Shown here one piece after another: positions 25,118 to 37,799 of a stretch of DNA of 64,000 nt. The notes below the pieces were generated by a model. That model was not told the DNA's origin, made no database searches, and saw nothing but the letters and a program-made list of their open reading frames with translations. Position numbers and translations under genes: made by a program. The stretch comes from Eumeta japonica (Eukaryota; Arthropoda; Insecta; Lepidoptera; Psychidae). Each line of letters opens with the position of its first letter. Position 1 is the first letter of the stretch. The DNA is taken from positions 241,440 to 305,439 of the forward strand of contig BGZK01000719.1 of the NCBI GenBank assembly GCA_005406025.1, in the 5' to 3' direction.

Positions 25118-28100
25118 CAGTGGCGAGGGGTGAGAAAAATATAAAGGGAAGCCGAACCTTAAAAAGTTGTCAACATTAAACATTATTAATAAAATATAAC
25201 TATTACTTACCGAGCTCTGTAACGCCCTCTGGTATAACGCGGAGATATTTCATTCGCCACTTTTGGCATACTTGAAGTCAACGATAGAATACAAACGGAA
25301 GACTTCGAGCATGCATAAAAGCAGCTTTGAAAAAAGCTAATGAAGTAGTTTCCTTTAGTCGAATTTATAGCAGCGCAGTGGATAAATGAATTAAATGAGA
25401 TAAAAAAGCTATTTAAATTCTAGTGGTAATCTACGATTTTTCTTGAGAAAATGAGCTAATACCAAGTCATAAAAATTTGGCTTACTTTTGATTTGCAACA
25501 GTAAATGTTTTTCTATAGATAACAACGCGAGATCTGAAAGCCTTTGTTCTGTCTGGCTATTCCTGAGGTACGTATGAATGCGTTTGAGAGCTGAAAAAGA
25601 TCGTTCCGCGGCCGCAATTGTTATCGGAAGGGTTAAACAGATATTACTTAAGCTTAAAATTTGAGGAAATGTATCTTTTAAGATATCTTTTTGTAAATGC
25701 AAAAATAACTCGTACATATCTAATCCTTTAAGCGAGGGAGACGAATATAATACTTTTAACTCATTTTTTAATGCATTTATGTCAAAAATTCGAGGAAATA
25801 ATAAATTTAAATTATTTAGTTTATCCTCAGGAAATGTACGTTCGAATAAATCATGTTTCGACTTATTTAGTAAATCTAAAAACGACAAATTGCTTAGTGA
25901 ACTATATCTGGTTTGAATTTGATTTTTAACATTATCTACAATTTCGATGAAAATACGTTTATACTCGCGTTTTAAGTCTGATTCTGAGCTAAATAGACGT
26001 CGGCGTCTTCGTGGAGGCTCACTTATATCAGTGACACTGTCGTAAATTTCGTCAAACTTATTAATGAAATTACTCTCAAACCAATTTAATAGCGATTGAA
26101 CTTCGCGAATAACGACGTCTATACCACTCTGTTTATTTTGTAGTAAAGGAAAGTAATATCTGTTCTTGCAAATAATTCAGCTAAAGTATGCAAAAAAGCA
26201 AAATTCCTATCCTCTAATTTCATTAACAAACTTTCTGATATGGCAATTGATTCAGAATCCCAATCCATCGGATTTTCTATAATTATATTAAATGTTTGTA
26301 TTATGTCGGATCTACAGTTACAAATGACATTAATAATACGAGAATGATACTGCCATCGAGTTTCTGCGACACCAGGCAAACGACGATCTGACGTTAATTT
26401 TAAAAGACCCGAACGTTTAGTAGATTTATTAAAAAAAAATTATTATGCAATTGATGTGGCCGAAAAATTGTTTTAACTCTGGAATATTTTCTAAAGATCG
26501 AGATAACACTAAGTAGCATAGCAAGGAATAAAGACAGCCATTGGACATTGTAATTTAATTTTGTTTGTACGCCGCCCTGAGCACCCGACATCACAGCGGC
26601 CCCATCATACGACTGACTGACTAATTTTTCTTTACAATTAAACTGATCTATGATCTCTAATATACTTTGCGATAACTGATCTGCTCCACGTTCTAAAGTA
26701 ACATCGAAAAACCTACAAATCTCTTCGATCCCCGTCTTAGTCAAATAGCGGAATATGACAGACATTTGCTCTCGATGGCTAATATCAGGTGTTTCGTCGG
26801 CTATAACCGACACGAATTTCGCAAAGTTAATTTCTGATTTAATTTCATCTCTAATGACCTGAGCTATGGACTTTATTAAATCGTTCTGAATATCGCTCGA
26901 GAGACCAGAGAACACAGAGTTCTGAATTGAGGAACATTGCTCTAAATGCATATCTAATACTGAATCATATGTTTTTAAAAACAACAAAGTTTCTATGTAA
27001 TTACCGCGATTATCTGATGTTAATTTTTCGTCATGGCCGCGAAACGATAGCTCTTGCCTTCCTAATAAAATGATGGTGTCTATAAATCGCTTCATTAAAT
27101 TACGGTTTCATTCTACTATTTTATTATATGCCTCGAAAGAGTTCCCTAAAGAAATTTCAATTCTATTAATGCAAAATTCGTGCAATGCTAAAGAACTACG
27201 AATATGTTTTTCAGTTTGTAAGTGTTTTTTCGAGGAATTAGTAAAATTATTTATATCTACAAATCTTGTACTACTCCAAACGCTACTTGATTTTGAAAAT
27301 AATAAACAAGGAAAACAATACATTCTATTATGCTTACAACTGCCAGTCAACTAAGTAAATCTTTACGTTTATAATCTATTTTTATATTAGGTTTAGCACG
27401 ACCTAACTCGATAATTTTCTGTTTTTGCTGAAACGTTAATTTTGAAAAGGAGTTTTCGCTTTTAATAGAAAATCCGTAGTGCAGCATTCAATTGCTAAGA
27501 GTGCCATTATAAAATCGAAAATAGAAAACACTTACTGAATAAATAGAATAACAATCAATTCGTCTTAAATACTACATTAACTCGTATTATATAAATTCAA
27601 TTACACTCACAACGCATCTATACTTAATTCGACACGGGAATGATGCTATATGCAAAACCGTTTTTATTCGGGTATAATCGGAAATCTCCGTTGATCGAAA
27701 CGCATTATTATTTACATAATAATATATATCACAATAATCCACAACCGATTATACACCTAAAAGTTCACGTTAAAATTATGTTACACGAATTACAACTGCG
27801 TCATTTCGTTGTGGAAAAACTCGCGATATACTGAAAGTTTCCGTCGCCCGCGGCTTACGACCGGCTCGAGGCCGAGGCGCCGCCATAACGCTATAATACA
27901 ACTGAATATGGAAGACTCAACATTTCACATTGATTACGACGATTGCGAACATTCTGAATTTATCGTCTAAATAACTCGGTTGCTTTCGAGTTATTTGAAG
28001 TGTTTCTTATATAGGGCTTACGTTACTAACGTAAGAAGGCTGGATATTATTTACAATAATTATTGAAAATTAAAAATAATTTTAAGTGCCTGTATACTAA

Positions 28101-28195
28101 AAAGCAATAATGTATTTATTTATGAATTATGCATATTAAATATTTTATGAAAGGGAAGCCGATAAGAATCGAGTTCTTAGAAGCCGTCGCCACTA
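25118..28195 (-). mobile_element. hAT-superfamily DNA transposon, degenerate, inserted in a (TA)n tract
   Basis: Seen: the left end CAGTGGCGAGGGGT pairs with the right end (complement) TAGTGGCGACGGCT, 11 of 14 identical. The 8 bp outside are atatataa (25110-25117) and atatatat (28196-28203), 7 of 8 identical and consistent with an 8-bp hAT target duplication, though the TA-repeat context makes that weak. The coding remnant runs on the minus strand. Subterminal sequence near 27966-28030 includes two hairpins (aaataactcg/cgagttattt and cttacgttactaacgtaag). Length is about 3.1 kb, ordinary for hAT. Confidence 0.85.
25409..27487 (-). pseudogene. hAT transposase pseudogene (ZMYM1/DUF4371-type)
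   Basis: Seen in order on the minus strand: a start-region frame from about 27487 (MLHYGFSIKSENS; later KRKDLLS); a 1-nt shift near 27351; a zinc-finger-like part (TGSCKHNRMYCFPCLLFSKS); an in-frame TGA at 27108-27110; a central part with FVSVIADETPDISHREQMS and SYDGAAVMSGAQGGVQTKL; a shift near poly-T at about 26430; PGVAETRWQYHSRI; a shift near 26140; then an open run to the stop at 25409. That last run has TLPITIAAAERSFSALKRI and SDLALLSIEK, the hAT C-terminal dimerisation signature. The open part extends upstream of 25888 to about 26150 without stops. Known: such proteins excise and insert hAT elements. At least four inactivating lesions make this copy dead. Confidence 0.88.
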
Positions 28196-28214
28196 ATATA
28201 TATATATATATATA
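28196..28214. repeat. (AT)n tract at the right hAT flank
   Basis: Alternating AT starting directly at the end of the transposon. Confidence 0.9.
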
Positions 28215-28215
28215 T

Positions 28216-29093
28216 TTATCTACAAGTACATCGATGTTAAGGATAAAGCCGTGGTCGTATGTCGCTATATTCTGTAGGTACCAACTTACTATATAAGTAA
28301 CGGCCGCGTACGAGAGGTTCAATTTTAATCTATTGTATTGTCCTTAGATAAATGTGTCACTCAAATCTTGGGTTGTATTTTAACTAATAGGAATTTAACG
28401 GACACCGGTACTGATACTTTAGTAAACTTTGATGAAATTGCAACTTATGAAGTCAAGGAAAATTGCCAACAATGCATAATGTTCAGACCCATCGTAATCA
28501 AGGTTATGTGTCAATGCTTATCTGTTGCAATTTTAGTCGGTAAGTTCTAATTTATAGTACAATATACATTTTTTAATCTTTCATCCGAGCTATCGAGGAA
28601 TCTAATAGTTTAATTTTCTCATGTTATTTCAGTGTATCAAGCCCCAAACTGAGTCTCCGTGTTGAACATGAATTCCAGCCGAATCAAAATACTGAAGTTG
28701 GGATTTTACAAGTAAAATTTTACAGACCAATATCATATATTTTTCAAGATCTAAATTTTTTAATTCTTAATAAATTTTAGACAAATTTATTTGTATATTA
28801 TTTTTATTTAATTTGAAATAGTCCCGAGATAATCAACAATATTTGAAATTATTGCAATAGACGAAATGATGATGATGACAATGATAATGTAGAATTATTC
28901 AAAAATTAAGAAATAGTGTTACTTATCAATCAATATTTCCCACTTCTCCTGCAATTCATTACAAAGCATACATATAAGAGGCATAAAAAATTCATGTTAT
29001 GAACACGTAACTCGTACGCATGTATCATACATGCGCGTAAAGTTCATGCGAACACATGATAATTTATGGCAATGTGAGGGGCGAGAGTGAGTT
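28216..29093. other. AT-rich intronic stretch, nothing recognised
   Basis: A 70-codon open frame at 28338-28550 is followed by a GT (gtcggtaagttc), but there is no acceptor, domain or composition to support an exon. Confidence 0.4.
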
Positions 29094-29349
29094 GCGGAAA
29101 GAAAGGTTCATTGGCTATGTTTCACGTAGACTAAACTTTAAGCTTTATTAAGATTTTTGACTTCTCACTATGAAAATTGCACAATTTGTGATAGTGTGCT
29201 CTAACACAGATAGACAAGCAGCGGAAAGAAAGGTTCATTGGCTATGTTTCACGTATAGACTAAACTTTAAGCTTTATTAAGATTTTTGACTTCTCACTAT
29301 GAAAATTGCACAATTTGTGATAGTGTGCTCTAACACAGTAAGACAAGCA
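29094..29349. repeat. Near-perfect tandem duplication, 127 + 129 bp
   Basis: Copy 1 is 29094-29220 and copy 2 is 29221-29349. They are identical apart from a 2-bp insertion (gtagac/gtatagac) and a small change near cacagatag/cacagtaag. Each holds an imperfect palindrome cactat...atagtg of about 31 bp. The low divergence indicates a recent event. Confidence 0.95.
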
Positions 29350-32089
29350 GATAAATCGCCATTTATTTTTTAAATTATATTCGGTTTGGATATTCATACT
29401 AACAGGTTTTCCTTTGATTAAAAAATACAGTCACTCATTTCTATTTCATTTAGATACATAGATTAAACTAAATGCGATTGCGCAACCCACAGAAGATTTT
29501 AGCAACACACGACATGAAATCGTATACAAAGTTAGTCACTGCGCAACGAATGTCACGCAACACGCATACACGCCACTGGAATCGGATCGCATGTGACAAT
29601 CAGATAATCGACTCAAATTTAAATGTACCATTTACTGACAAAAAGTATCGTGTCGATTTGATCATTAATCGTAACAAGAAAAAACGTGGTCAACTATACA
29701 TATATATTAAGAGGTATAATCAGAAAACATTTCTATGGAATGAATGTTTTCTTAGTGGTGCGTATCAGCTCTGAAGCACAACTAATATTTACTTCTTAAG
29801 AATATATTCCATATGTTCTTAAATATAAATTATATGAAAAAAATAAACGAAAATACATCAAATGTCTCCGAACCTCAATAAACGTATATCTTATAATATC
29901 AAAGGCACTTGTAGGTTTTTAGTCATATTCATTTATATTTATTTGACAAAGCATATTACACAAATGATGTTACATGATAAAATTTTGAAACTACAAAACT
30001 TCACAACAAATGATTAGCAACAATGGTAATAACGTTGAACACCACATCCGTCGAAGGATTAACTTACCTGATTTAATAATGAAATATCTGCAAATCAGTA
30101 ATGGAAGAAAAATACACGTGCTTACTATCAAACCTGCGAATATATTTTCGTGGAGGCGCAACATAACTGAACGATCTCGCTTTTAGTAAACACTTGATTT
30201 CGCACCCCATCTGAGTTATGTTCCACGAGCTATAACTACACGTAACCGATTCTTAACGTGTAGACTGAAAAAATATCTAGCCAAATCGACTTTTCAAGTC
30301 CTTTACATATGCTATTGGAGCTTAGATTACGTGTATTTGAGTTCGTGGGACAGTGTCGGTAGTAATGCTATACTAATTCAGGTTACGGATATTGAATACC
30401 TGTATTTTTCATATCCGTACTATTTTTATGACTATTATTTAAAATCTCGCATATACACATTATAAAAAACCATATTCTAAAATTAAACATTGTTATAAGT
30501 TGAATATTGTTATAACCAATTTAACTACTTATTTTAGATACGAAATCATAATTAATACGAAAATTGAGGCATTTTTTCAATGAAGACTTATTTAAATAAA
30601 TAAACAAATTGTGATATTTACGGTAAATATTATCTATATAATCGTTGGCTAATGAAACGCAAAGGGCTCGTGAAAAACGCTACGTTCGGAGAAAAACCTT
30701 ATAACAACTTTAATTTTATAAAAACTCATTGTGGACTATAATTACGATTCGTTTTTGAATAACCGAACAAGGATTTTTTGGAAATTGTTTGGGCACACGA
30801 TTGATTTAATTATATTATTAATTTAATATATTAATATTATTAATTTAATTATATCACAGCAACATTTTATTTATATTTGACATTCTAATTTGTTAGTCTA
30901 TCTTTATCTACTTTCAATTAATATTAGGCGATTACCGCGACTATTAACAAATACAGGATTAGGTATAGTTAAATATACAGTCAACTTGTTTTAAGTGAAA
31001 TAGATGTGTACATAAATTTTTAGTTATAATGACATTGATTATTTTAATACTACTGTGAGCCAAATAAAGTCAAACAAATTTATTTGTTACTGACTATAGA
31101 ATTTTTTTCCTTAATTCTCAAACGATTCAATCGTTTCGATTATTTCGTTCCCTGATCTCAGTTACACAACTATCGATTAATTAATTATCTATTTGTTTTT
31201 CGGGTTAACTTCATCTATTTATATGTTTATACATATGTATGTAATTAGAGGTTCCGTAGAATGCTTTAAATTACGCAAGCAGTCGGCGTTTTTGGAAATG
31301 CATTCCGTAAATTGCACAATGGCTTATAAGTTATACGTTGTGTACGTTGGTGTTCAGTACTGCTCTTATTGTTTTCATATATTTACATATATTACGTCTT
31401 TCCAAACCCGTCTCTGAATCTACCCCTAACATAAAAAAGTATTTTTACAGAAAGGCTTAAAACAGTGTTTTAATATTTTCTAGCTAATAGCTACAATTAG
31501 ACTTTTTGCGTACGAATACTTACGTACTTCATATATTTAAAAATTCTTATAAATACACAGCTGATGTTTTAGCTTTAGAATTTTAATTATAAAGGAGAAA
31601 ATCTATTCTCGATAGTAGCCAGGGCTATCGTGAACAAGAACCAAATAAAACATGCTAACGATATGCTAACGTTTTGAATTTAGTTGTCGTCTGTCTGAAC
31701 CGTGAGAGACTCGACAGTGTTTAATTGACGATTCTAAGTCCGCTGAGCACGCTATGGGACGAAATTGACAAACATGATCATTATTGAATAATCCAATACC
31801 GACTACAATCTGTATTGTAAAAAAAAAAAGAAACATAGGAAGGGTCAATGTAAAAATTAACGAAACCAAATAGTACATTATGAAAAGCAAGAGACACAAA
31901 GATGTAAACACAATGTATGAAATAACATAAAAAACCCATCGACGCGAAATAGCCGTAAAGTGGTTGTATAAGCACATACACTGATAAGGACGTCTTTTAT
32001 ACATTAGTGATTCCCGCAGATGGTGTAGGAATGTAACCTTTCACAATCTTTGAACGAATGGACCTGTAGAAACACAGTTTACAACATTC
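29350..32089. other. AT-rich intronic stretch
   Basis: A 100-codon open frame at 29472-29774 (plus) is lysine/asparagine-rich with no recognisable motif. Around 30800-30855 an AT-only region repeats attattaatttaat words. No gene is supported. Confidence 0.45.
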
Positions 32090-32823
32090 AAAAGTAGTCT
32101 CCTTAACTTATATTTCCTGAAAATTTTAACTAATTTCGCCAGGTAGATTTAGAGAAATTTCAGAAATACAGTTATCAGAAAAATATTTTTTCTAAATCAC
32201 TTTTAGACTGGGAACGATATCGATCGAAATCAACATTTAAGTGCCTGTTTCCCAAAAAACGTACATCGATAGCCGCAAATTGCATATAAAAGTCGGTTGA
32301 TTTGTTTAAGAGACATCGTTGGAGAAAAAATTTTCAAAAACTGTTTTTATACAATATTTTCAAATTACTTTGCCGATAAATTTTAAACTTGGACTGGCTT
32401 TTCTCTTATAAAAACAACATTGATCTTTTTAAGCTGCATTAAAATCCGTTGGCTAGTTCGAGAAATATCCTTAAGAAAAATTTTGAAACAAGGATTTTTT
32501 TTTATAACTTGCAAAATTCTTGATGATTTGATATTAGATACTTTGTCATTTTTTTCTGTTTAGAATATTACATCGATTGCCATAAACAAAATCAAAAACA
32601 CATTCAAAGATTTTGTATTTTGATAATTTAAAAATGGCGTATTAACTTTCTGCTACGAAAATTGACAAATATTCATAAATTATTGTTTTCGACCCGATCT
32701 TCGAAAACGAGTTTTCATCAGGTCTTGTCTTTGTCTTGGGTACTAAGAACCTATTTTAGCGATTTTTCCGAATTGTATCTGTTATATATATGTGTATCTC
32801 TTTCTCTCTCTCTCTTTGTGTGT

Positions 32824-32883
<60 letters not shown>

Positions 32884-33480
32884 TTGCGTGAGTGTGTAAT
32901 AAAAAATCATAAAGTGTTATTAGATTGTTTTTTAAACTACAATACCGATAAATTCCAAAATCTAACTAGCTCTTCACTTTAAAAAACAACGTCGATCATC
33001 GTAAACTGTATCGAAATCAGTAAATCCGTTTGAAAGATATTGTTAAAGAAAAAAGTGAAATAAAGGATTTTTCTAAATAATTTGTGAATCCTTCAAATAT
33101 GATGGATTAATGTTTGGTACTTGATGATCTTTTTTGTTTAAAAATCTGTATGAATGCTGTAAAACAGACTAAAATCCCACATGTTCGAAAGATATCGTAG
33201 TTGCAAAATAAAACAAAAACGTTTTATTTTTTAATATATATATTTTTGAACTCGAAGAGCTACGAACGTATTAAAACCATATTTTTGAAAAAAAACTTGG
33301 AAAAGCACTAAAATCGATCTTTTTAACGTGATGAACTCAATAATTTATTGCTACTTTATTTTTGAACGCTTTGAGCTCTAAAATAGTGGGAAGTATCACA
33401 GATGGCCGGCATGCCAATCGTTTATTGTTTTTAACATTTGTTTAGCTTGAAAAATTCAAAAACTTACAGACAGCAATATT
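32090..33480 (+). repeat. Microsatellite-bearing long dispersed repeat, copy A
   Basis: Non-coding sequence related to copies B (37.8-38.9 kb) and C (44.5-45.7 kb) in reverse orientation. Matched points include aacgtcgatcatcgtaaact (copy C, complement: aacatcgatcgttgtaaact) and tgttcgaaagatatcg (C: tgttcgaaagacatcg). Inside it, phrases of the type acatcgat...aaatcgg..gagatatc recur about every 150 bp. It carries (TC)n-(TG)n at 32798-32880. Exact ends were not resolved. Confidence 0.65.
32798..32880. repeat. Compound (TC)n-(TG)n microsatellite
   Basis: tctctctct followed by a long uninterrupted TG run and gcgcgcg. It lies inside repeat copy A; the equivalent reversed (CA)n-(GA)n lies in copy B. 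Confidence 0.97.
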
Positions 33481-36165
33481 TAAAAAAAATTTGGTAAAAC
33501 CAAATGTGCATGTCTCAAGCGCTCGAGTAATACGTATGTTATTTAAATTAGAGGTTTATGATAACATATGAGCTTTTCACAAAAAAATCCCCCTTTGTTT
33601 ATTATTGATTTTCAAAGTTTTATAATAAATTTGAATCGAAAAAAGGATAGGTAATTTCATATTCATTAGACATCATAATGTATCAAACACCGACGACCTT
33701 CAATTTTATTTTGATAACTTGTATCCATATTTCAATAACCTTATTTGGTATCAGGTTGTATCTACAATTAAAATATACAATATTAATACGAATTGTATTA
33801 TTAATTAAGAATTACTTGAACATAAATAATTGTTAATAATAGAAATTTGATCTAAAAATTAAAGCAAAAATTAATACATACATGATCCACGATTGATGCC
33901 TGAATCATCTGTTTGACAATGCAGCCACACACTTTAAATCAACTTTCTCAAGTATTTACATCTAACTTCTATCAAACGGCAATAAGGAGGTTTATCCTTA
34001 TTGTCATTAACGATAATTAATCGCATTTCCAAACTTTTAACACAAATTTTGAGATAGACAATCTTTTTTATTAGTCACAAATTATATTTAATTGATTATT
34101 TTTTTTGCAAAATAATAAAAAAAAAACTACGCACTGAGCGTGCGCTCATGTATTCACTCAAAAAAAATCGGGGGCTACAACATGTCGAGTTATTTGATAC
34201 TAAACAACTTCACGCTCAATCTCCTCTATTTTAAATATTTAAGCGAAACTGTGGATCAAAACACGAAAAATTTGATAACTGCCAGTTAAAAATTCCAATT
34301 ACAGCTAATCGGTATTATATTATGCTGTGATTTTCAATACCGTTATTTCCAATCGATTAGTGATGAGATTGAAAAAGAAATTAAGTTTAAAAGTTAAATA
34401 GTTTTTTAGTTGTCGTGGTCACACCCAGTGTAGACGGGATTTTTCAAGCAACAGTAGAGCTTACCTACGCTCGAGCTTAAGGCATGCAATTTAAAAAGCT
34501 TAAAAATACATCGATAAATATTATAGCGGGCAGTTTTAGGGATGGTCTGCCGGGTCAACCACTTCTCAGATTTATTTTAATTAATTAGATAATATACTTA
34601 CTCATATAAAGCAATTGAGAAATCACTTACGATATATTAATGAAACTCGTGATATTAAAATATCAAAATGAAGCATTTATTCTTTACTTTCATTTGACTC
34701 ATTTTTTTCATTAGCAAAAAGTATCTATATCAGATGCCCATTTATTGTAGGTATCGTAATTTATAAGACTTTTCTGTAGAATCATAATAAAAAAATTATG
34801 ATCTATTGGTAAGACTACTCCTCCCATGGAGATATTTCTAATGAATTAAATTAATCACATAGTAAAATTTATCTTCACTAATTTCTCTGTTGGCTTATAA
34901 AGAATATATAAAATATAGCTTGTCTATTGATCGTTTAATGTTACAAGTAAACTTTTTTAATCTATTACTATTTTTTGCTTATATAGTCTGTTTTGGTATT
35001 CAATTAAATATTATACAAAAGAAGAACACTGATATTCTTTTCAATATATTAATTTATGTCGTTATTAATAAGGAGCACTTTGGTTTACTGAGAATCAAGT
35101 GAGACCTTACTATATATCGTAATTCCGAATGAGAAACCCTTATGAATTGCAAATACACTCTAATAAGTGATATTTAGATAGTTCAAGTTTTCTTAATAAG
35201 TAACCTTAAGAGTGAAAACACTAAGTTAAATCATTTTTCTATAATTTCGGATATGTATTTTAGTTTAGCACAAGCCATGTCAGCATGCGACGTCCACACA
35301 CACGCCAGAAGATGCACATTCGAAGTCGCAAACAGCATCACCGAATATTTTTATATTTATTTCATGTTGTAGTTCATTTTGCAATTCGTATAATTCTCGT
35401 TATTATAATTCGTTCGATGGACGGTGAAGAAAAACCTTGTGATAGAATGTACACGCGGTGTTCTCAGAACAGGACAATCGGCGACATGTCTTTATGAAGT
35501 ACTAATATGAAACTAAGTAACAGCAATACGCTCTCTATTGTCGATGGTTTGTTCAGGTCGCTACTTTGTTCAGGTGAACAGCAGTATTCGACTTCTGGAA
35601 CCGTAGCGATGTTGTTCCTCATAGCTTTGGGCATTTTTGTATTCTGAACTTTATTATAAGTTCAGAACACAAAAATGCATTAACGGTAACGATTAACAAT
35701 ATTTTAATACGGATAAAGAAAGAAAATTCTACCTTATTTTACACTTATGGGATGAAAAAGGACATAAAGGTATCATTAAAAAATTATATTAAATACTTAA
35801 AACGATATCCTAATCGAATTGATATTCAGTAAATATTTTCAATTTCATATTCTAATAATACTATGAAAAAATATAAACTCTTTTTTTTTATTTCCCACTA
35901 GTATCTAAATCGTCACTTATGAAACTAGGCTATTCTCGAGGCTATTATTATTCGAACTATGACTGTCAATAGCAACAGAAGGCTATTTTCTTGAAATAAT
36001 ACTCATCTACGTTGTAAATAAATCACAGTCCAAAAAAAGACTAAATAACGGCAGACGTGCCGAAATCCTAGCCATTCCAAGACAACATTCAACTCCCAAA
36101 ATGGTTTAGTACAGCGATCGTTTCCATTTTCTTAGATTTTAATTCCGGCTTTCAAAACAAAAAAA
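33481..36165. other. AT-rich intronic stretch
   Basis: A strong hairpin at 35631-35678 is listed separately. Short open frames (34890, 35285) show no recognisable content. Confidence 0.45.
35631..35678. other. 48-nt hairpin, 21-position stem with one mismatch
   Basis: Left arm gcatttttgt-a-ttctgaactt (35631-35651), 6-nt loop, right arm aagttcagaa-c-acaaaaatgc (35658-35678). It pairs throughout except A641/C668. It could be a tiny inverted-repeat element, or a hairpin RNA if transcribed. The stem is shorter than a typical insect pre-miRNA. Confidence 0.7.
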
Positions 36166-36460
36166 AAACCTTATTACGCGGACCAAATATCTTTTTTCCC
36201 ATGAATCGGACGGCAGAGAGTGTCACAAAAACCTGAGAAGCATTGCCGATTGATAATCGACGTGACAAAAAGTCACAAATCGTCCGGTGGCCGAAATAAT
36301 CGGCCCCCGGCTCGTTAGGAAGGGTAACGAAAGAATAAATTTGGTTTGAAATGATGCGCCGGGGTGGGTTCCCGGTTCGGAGCTTTGTCGATTTTGTGGC
36401 ATGCGAAAAATCGATTCGGTAGCGAATCATATGCAAATATGTTTTCTTGTTTTGTCGATA
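36166..36460. promoter_or_regulatory. GC-richer island with octamer and ATCGAT sites
   Basis: Contains the POU octamer ATGCAAAT (36431-36438), ATCGAT (36410-36415), and an inverted GTGAC-n5-GTCAC pair (36262-36276), in a CG-containing block (gtccggtggccgaaataatc, atcggcccccggctcgtt). Overlapping open frames are not convincing. Candidate enhancer in the first intron. Confidence 0.42.
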
Positions 36461-37799
36461 ACATCGATCCTTTTCGCTGTTGTACTTATGCATACTTAAA
36501 AATTAGCTGCTTGTTCCGAAGTCAATTATACATCGATTTAGTTTTATATATTATTATATGAAAAAAAACACTAATTCATCAATCATAACGTTATAAATTC
36601 ATCGGTAGGAGTTTATAAAAATAATTGCACAATGACAACGAAATATCGCGTAAATTACTTCTATAAGAAAATAAAAATTGAAATTTATTTTTGTGCTTGA
36701 ATGTGACACAACAGAAATAAAGATAATTTTGCTCCGTACGCTGTGCGGTGCGGTACAGTGGGTTGAGTTTGACAGTGATATCGTACGTCTCAACAAACAA
36801 TCATTGATATAAATTATTATTCCAAACCGTAGTTATATGATTAACTACATATTACAAATTTTAACATGTTTTAATGACGCAAAGACTTGAATGAGATCCA
36901 GTTGTATTATATTTTAAGTCAATTTATACTATGTACATATATACACTATCGTATATACCTCTTGATTTGAAGCAGATATTATCAATTGAATAAAATTATC
37001 GTACAACCCTTCTTTATACTAAAGTTTACTTTAATATTTAAAAAGTAGAATTAATAGACGTGGGAATAAAATCGTTCCCTAAAATAATTAGATTCGTATA
37101 TCCAATTATTATTGAATAACTGCGTTTGAGCTACGAGATTATATCCATTTATATTTATAAAATAATACTCTGTATTTACACTTATATTTTAAAATTGCTA
37201 CAAATATAACATTAATAATTCTGAAGATCAAACTTTTATTGCATATGCTCAGAAAGATAGAAAATACATTGTAGTTCATTTCTTCTTTTTTATTTTAGTT
37301 TATTTCATTTTAAATTACGAACTTAGTGTGTTTTGATGGAAAATTTCTAAATTTGTAATATTCAGTATAATACAGGGAATATGAGACAAAGGTGTAAGAC
37401 ATAATATGAAGAACTACTATAAAGAAAACAAATTTCAAAAGATGCTGAGAAGCAGTTGACCCAGCAGGACAATTGTATTTCTTATTATCTCCAAGATCAA
37501 GTCTCTCTCTCTGCTATCTCTGAGCGCTTTGACCTCAAATAATTTTAATCCTTCTTAACCATTGAATTTTAAAAGGTCATTGAGAATATTACATGCTAAA
37601 TGAAATAGAAAAGGAAACGTTTCACGAAATTTAACATCTTGAGCTAAGTCCTATTACTTTACGATTTGGCTCAGAATAGAGTACTAAAGTAGTAGTATAC
37701 TACATAGAAAATAAACAATCATGAAAATTAACAAATATTTCTACAAATCCTCAAAATCTGATGCTATTTATAGCTATATCAGAAATGATAACTTTCTAA
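36461..37799. other. AT-rich intronic stretch, nothing recognised
   Basis: No gene, RNA or repeat that I can support. Confidence 0.5.

Noticed and set aside
27070..27354. 94-codon plus-strand open frame in the hAT element
   Set aside because: It is antisense to the hAT zinc-finger-like coding remnant.
29472..29774. 100-codon plus-strand open frame
   Set aside because: Basic, Asn/Lys-rich translation with no known motif and no start or splice context; expected by chance in 64 kb.
32662..32982. 106-codon open frame with Val-Cys repeats
   Set aside because: It is the translation of the (TG)n microsatellite and its flanks.
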